Shown here piece by piece: positions 5,745 to 5,985 of a stretch of DNA of 5,985 nt. A model generated the notes under the pieces. That model ran no database searches and was not told the DNA's origin. It saw only the letters and a program-made list of their open reading frames with translations. The stretch's first letter is position 1, and every line of letters begins with the position of its first letter. Position numbers and translations under genes: made by a program. The stretch comes from Victivallaceae bacterium (GTDB lineage Bacteria > Verrucomicrobiota > Lentisphaeria > Victivallales > Victivallaceae), in assembly GCA_028717165.1 (NCBI GenBank), contig JAQUOK010000225.1, positions 1 through 5,985 of the forward strand. Direction: 5' to 3'.

Positions 5745-5985
5745 ATGAAAACTGCAAAGTATTCGTCCTCACAAATTACTGCCGCTGCTTATTATCTCCC
5801 GGAACAGCGCCTGAGCCTCCGGGAAATGAGCGAAATGAGCGGAGCGCCGGAAAATATTATTGCCGAAAAAATAGGAATTGAAGAAAAACGGGTTGCCGCA
5901 ATTGACGAACAGCCGTCCGACCTCGCCGTAAAAGCAGGAAGAAAAATTATTGAAAACCTCGATCCGGAAAGCATTGACGTATTGA
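5745..5985 (+). CDS. 3-oxoacyl-ACP synthase III-like protein (FabH/KAS III family), 5' part only
   Basis: From ATG 5745 the frame stays open to the window end, giving 80 residues of N-terminus. The pattern ITAAAYYLPEQRLSLREM, then IIAEKIGIEEKRVAAIDEQPSDLAVKAGRKII and PESIDVL, is characteristic of the start of the KAS III/HMG-CoA-synthase thiolase-fold family: a YLP entry strand, the KIGIEERR-like segment and the SDLAV helix. The catalytic Cys-His-Asn residues lie beyond the window, so activity cannot be judged. FabH enzymes condense acetyl-CoA with malonyl-ACP, but many homologues next to regulators serve other acyl-CoA condensations. The gene lies 20 bases after gntR; AAGGA (5724-5728) overlaps the gntR stop but is about 16 bases from the ATG, so the start has weak ribosome-site support. 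No in-frame ATG, GTG or TTG is seen between the gntR stop and 5745. A dedicated acyl-condensation role under GntR control is inferred. Confidence 0.8.
   Translation, partial: MKTAKYSSSQITAAAYYLPEQRLSLREMSEMSGAPENIIAEKIGIEEKRVAAIDEQPSDLAVKAGRKIIENLDPESIDVL

Overview
The window looks like a chromosomal segment of a Gram-negative bacterium of moderate GC content. It has five protein genes, two of them cut by the window edges. An outer-membrane-type lipoprotein signal and a secreted alkaline phosphatase point to a diderm cell. The mix of a ThuA-type sugar-utilisation protein, a FadR-type GntR regulator and a ketoacyl synthase III homologue would suit a sugar-degrading heterotroph, possibly of the Lentisphaerota/PVC group. 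That placement is a guess from gene flavour, not shown by any marker gene.

Left part (1-4332), all on the minus strand. A probable operon starts near 4360 and runs leftwards: a lipoprotein with a degenerate cupin domain and a long charged repeat tail (2926-4332), a ten-helix DMT/EamA transporter beginning 3 bases after it (2026-2922), then an exported alkaline phosphatase with its own very strong ribosome binding site (617-1978). Further left is a ThuA-domain gene (1-465, C-terminus outside the window). It has its own near-perfect sigma70 promoter (-35 at 544-549, -10 at 522-527) and an operator-like cluster of ATGTGATA/TCACA repeats just upstream.

Middle part (4333-5094), no convincing protein gene. 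It holds the likely promoter of the lipoprotein operon, then a 266-bp element bounded by 12-bp perfect inverted repeats and containing several hairpins (4439-4704). After that comes an AT-rich stretch (about 4774-5009) with several long-range complementary segments. That stretch ends in a hairpin plus eight T residues, so it may be a small structured RNA ending in an intrinsic terminator.

Right part (5020-5985), plus strand. A FadR-subfamily GntR regulator (5095-5724) has a palindromic GTATAC operator over its promoter. It is followed after 20 bases by the 5' end of a 3-oxoacyl-ACP synthase III-like gene (5745 to the window end). The two probably form an autoregulated operon.

The most interesting items are the repeat-tailed pseudo-cupin lipoprotein, the inverted-repeat element, and the possible structured RNA with mutually exclusive pairings before its T-run. 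Nothing here proves a new defence or mobile system.
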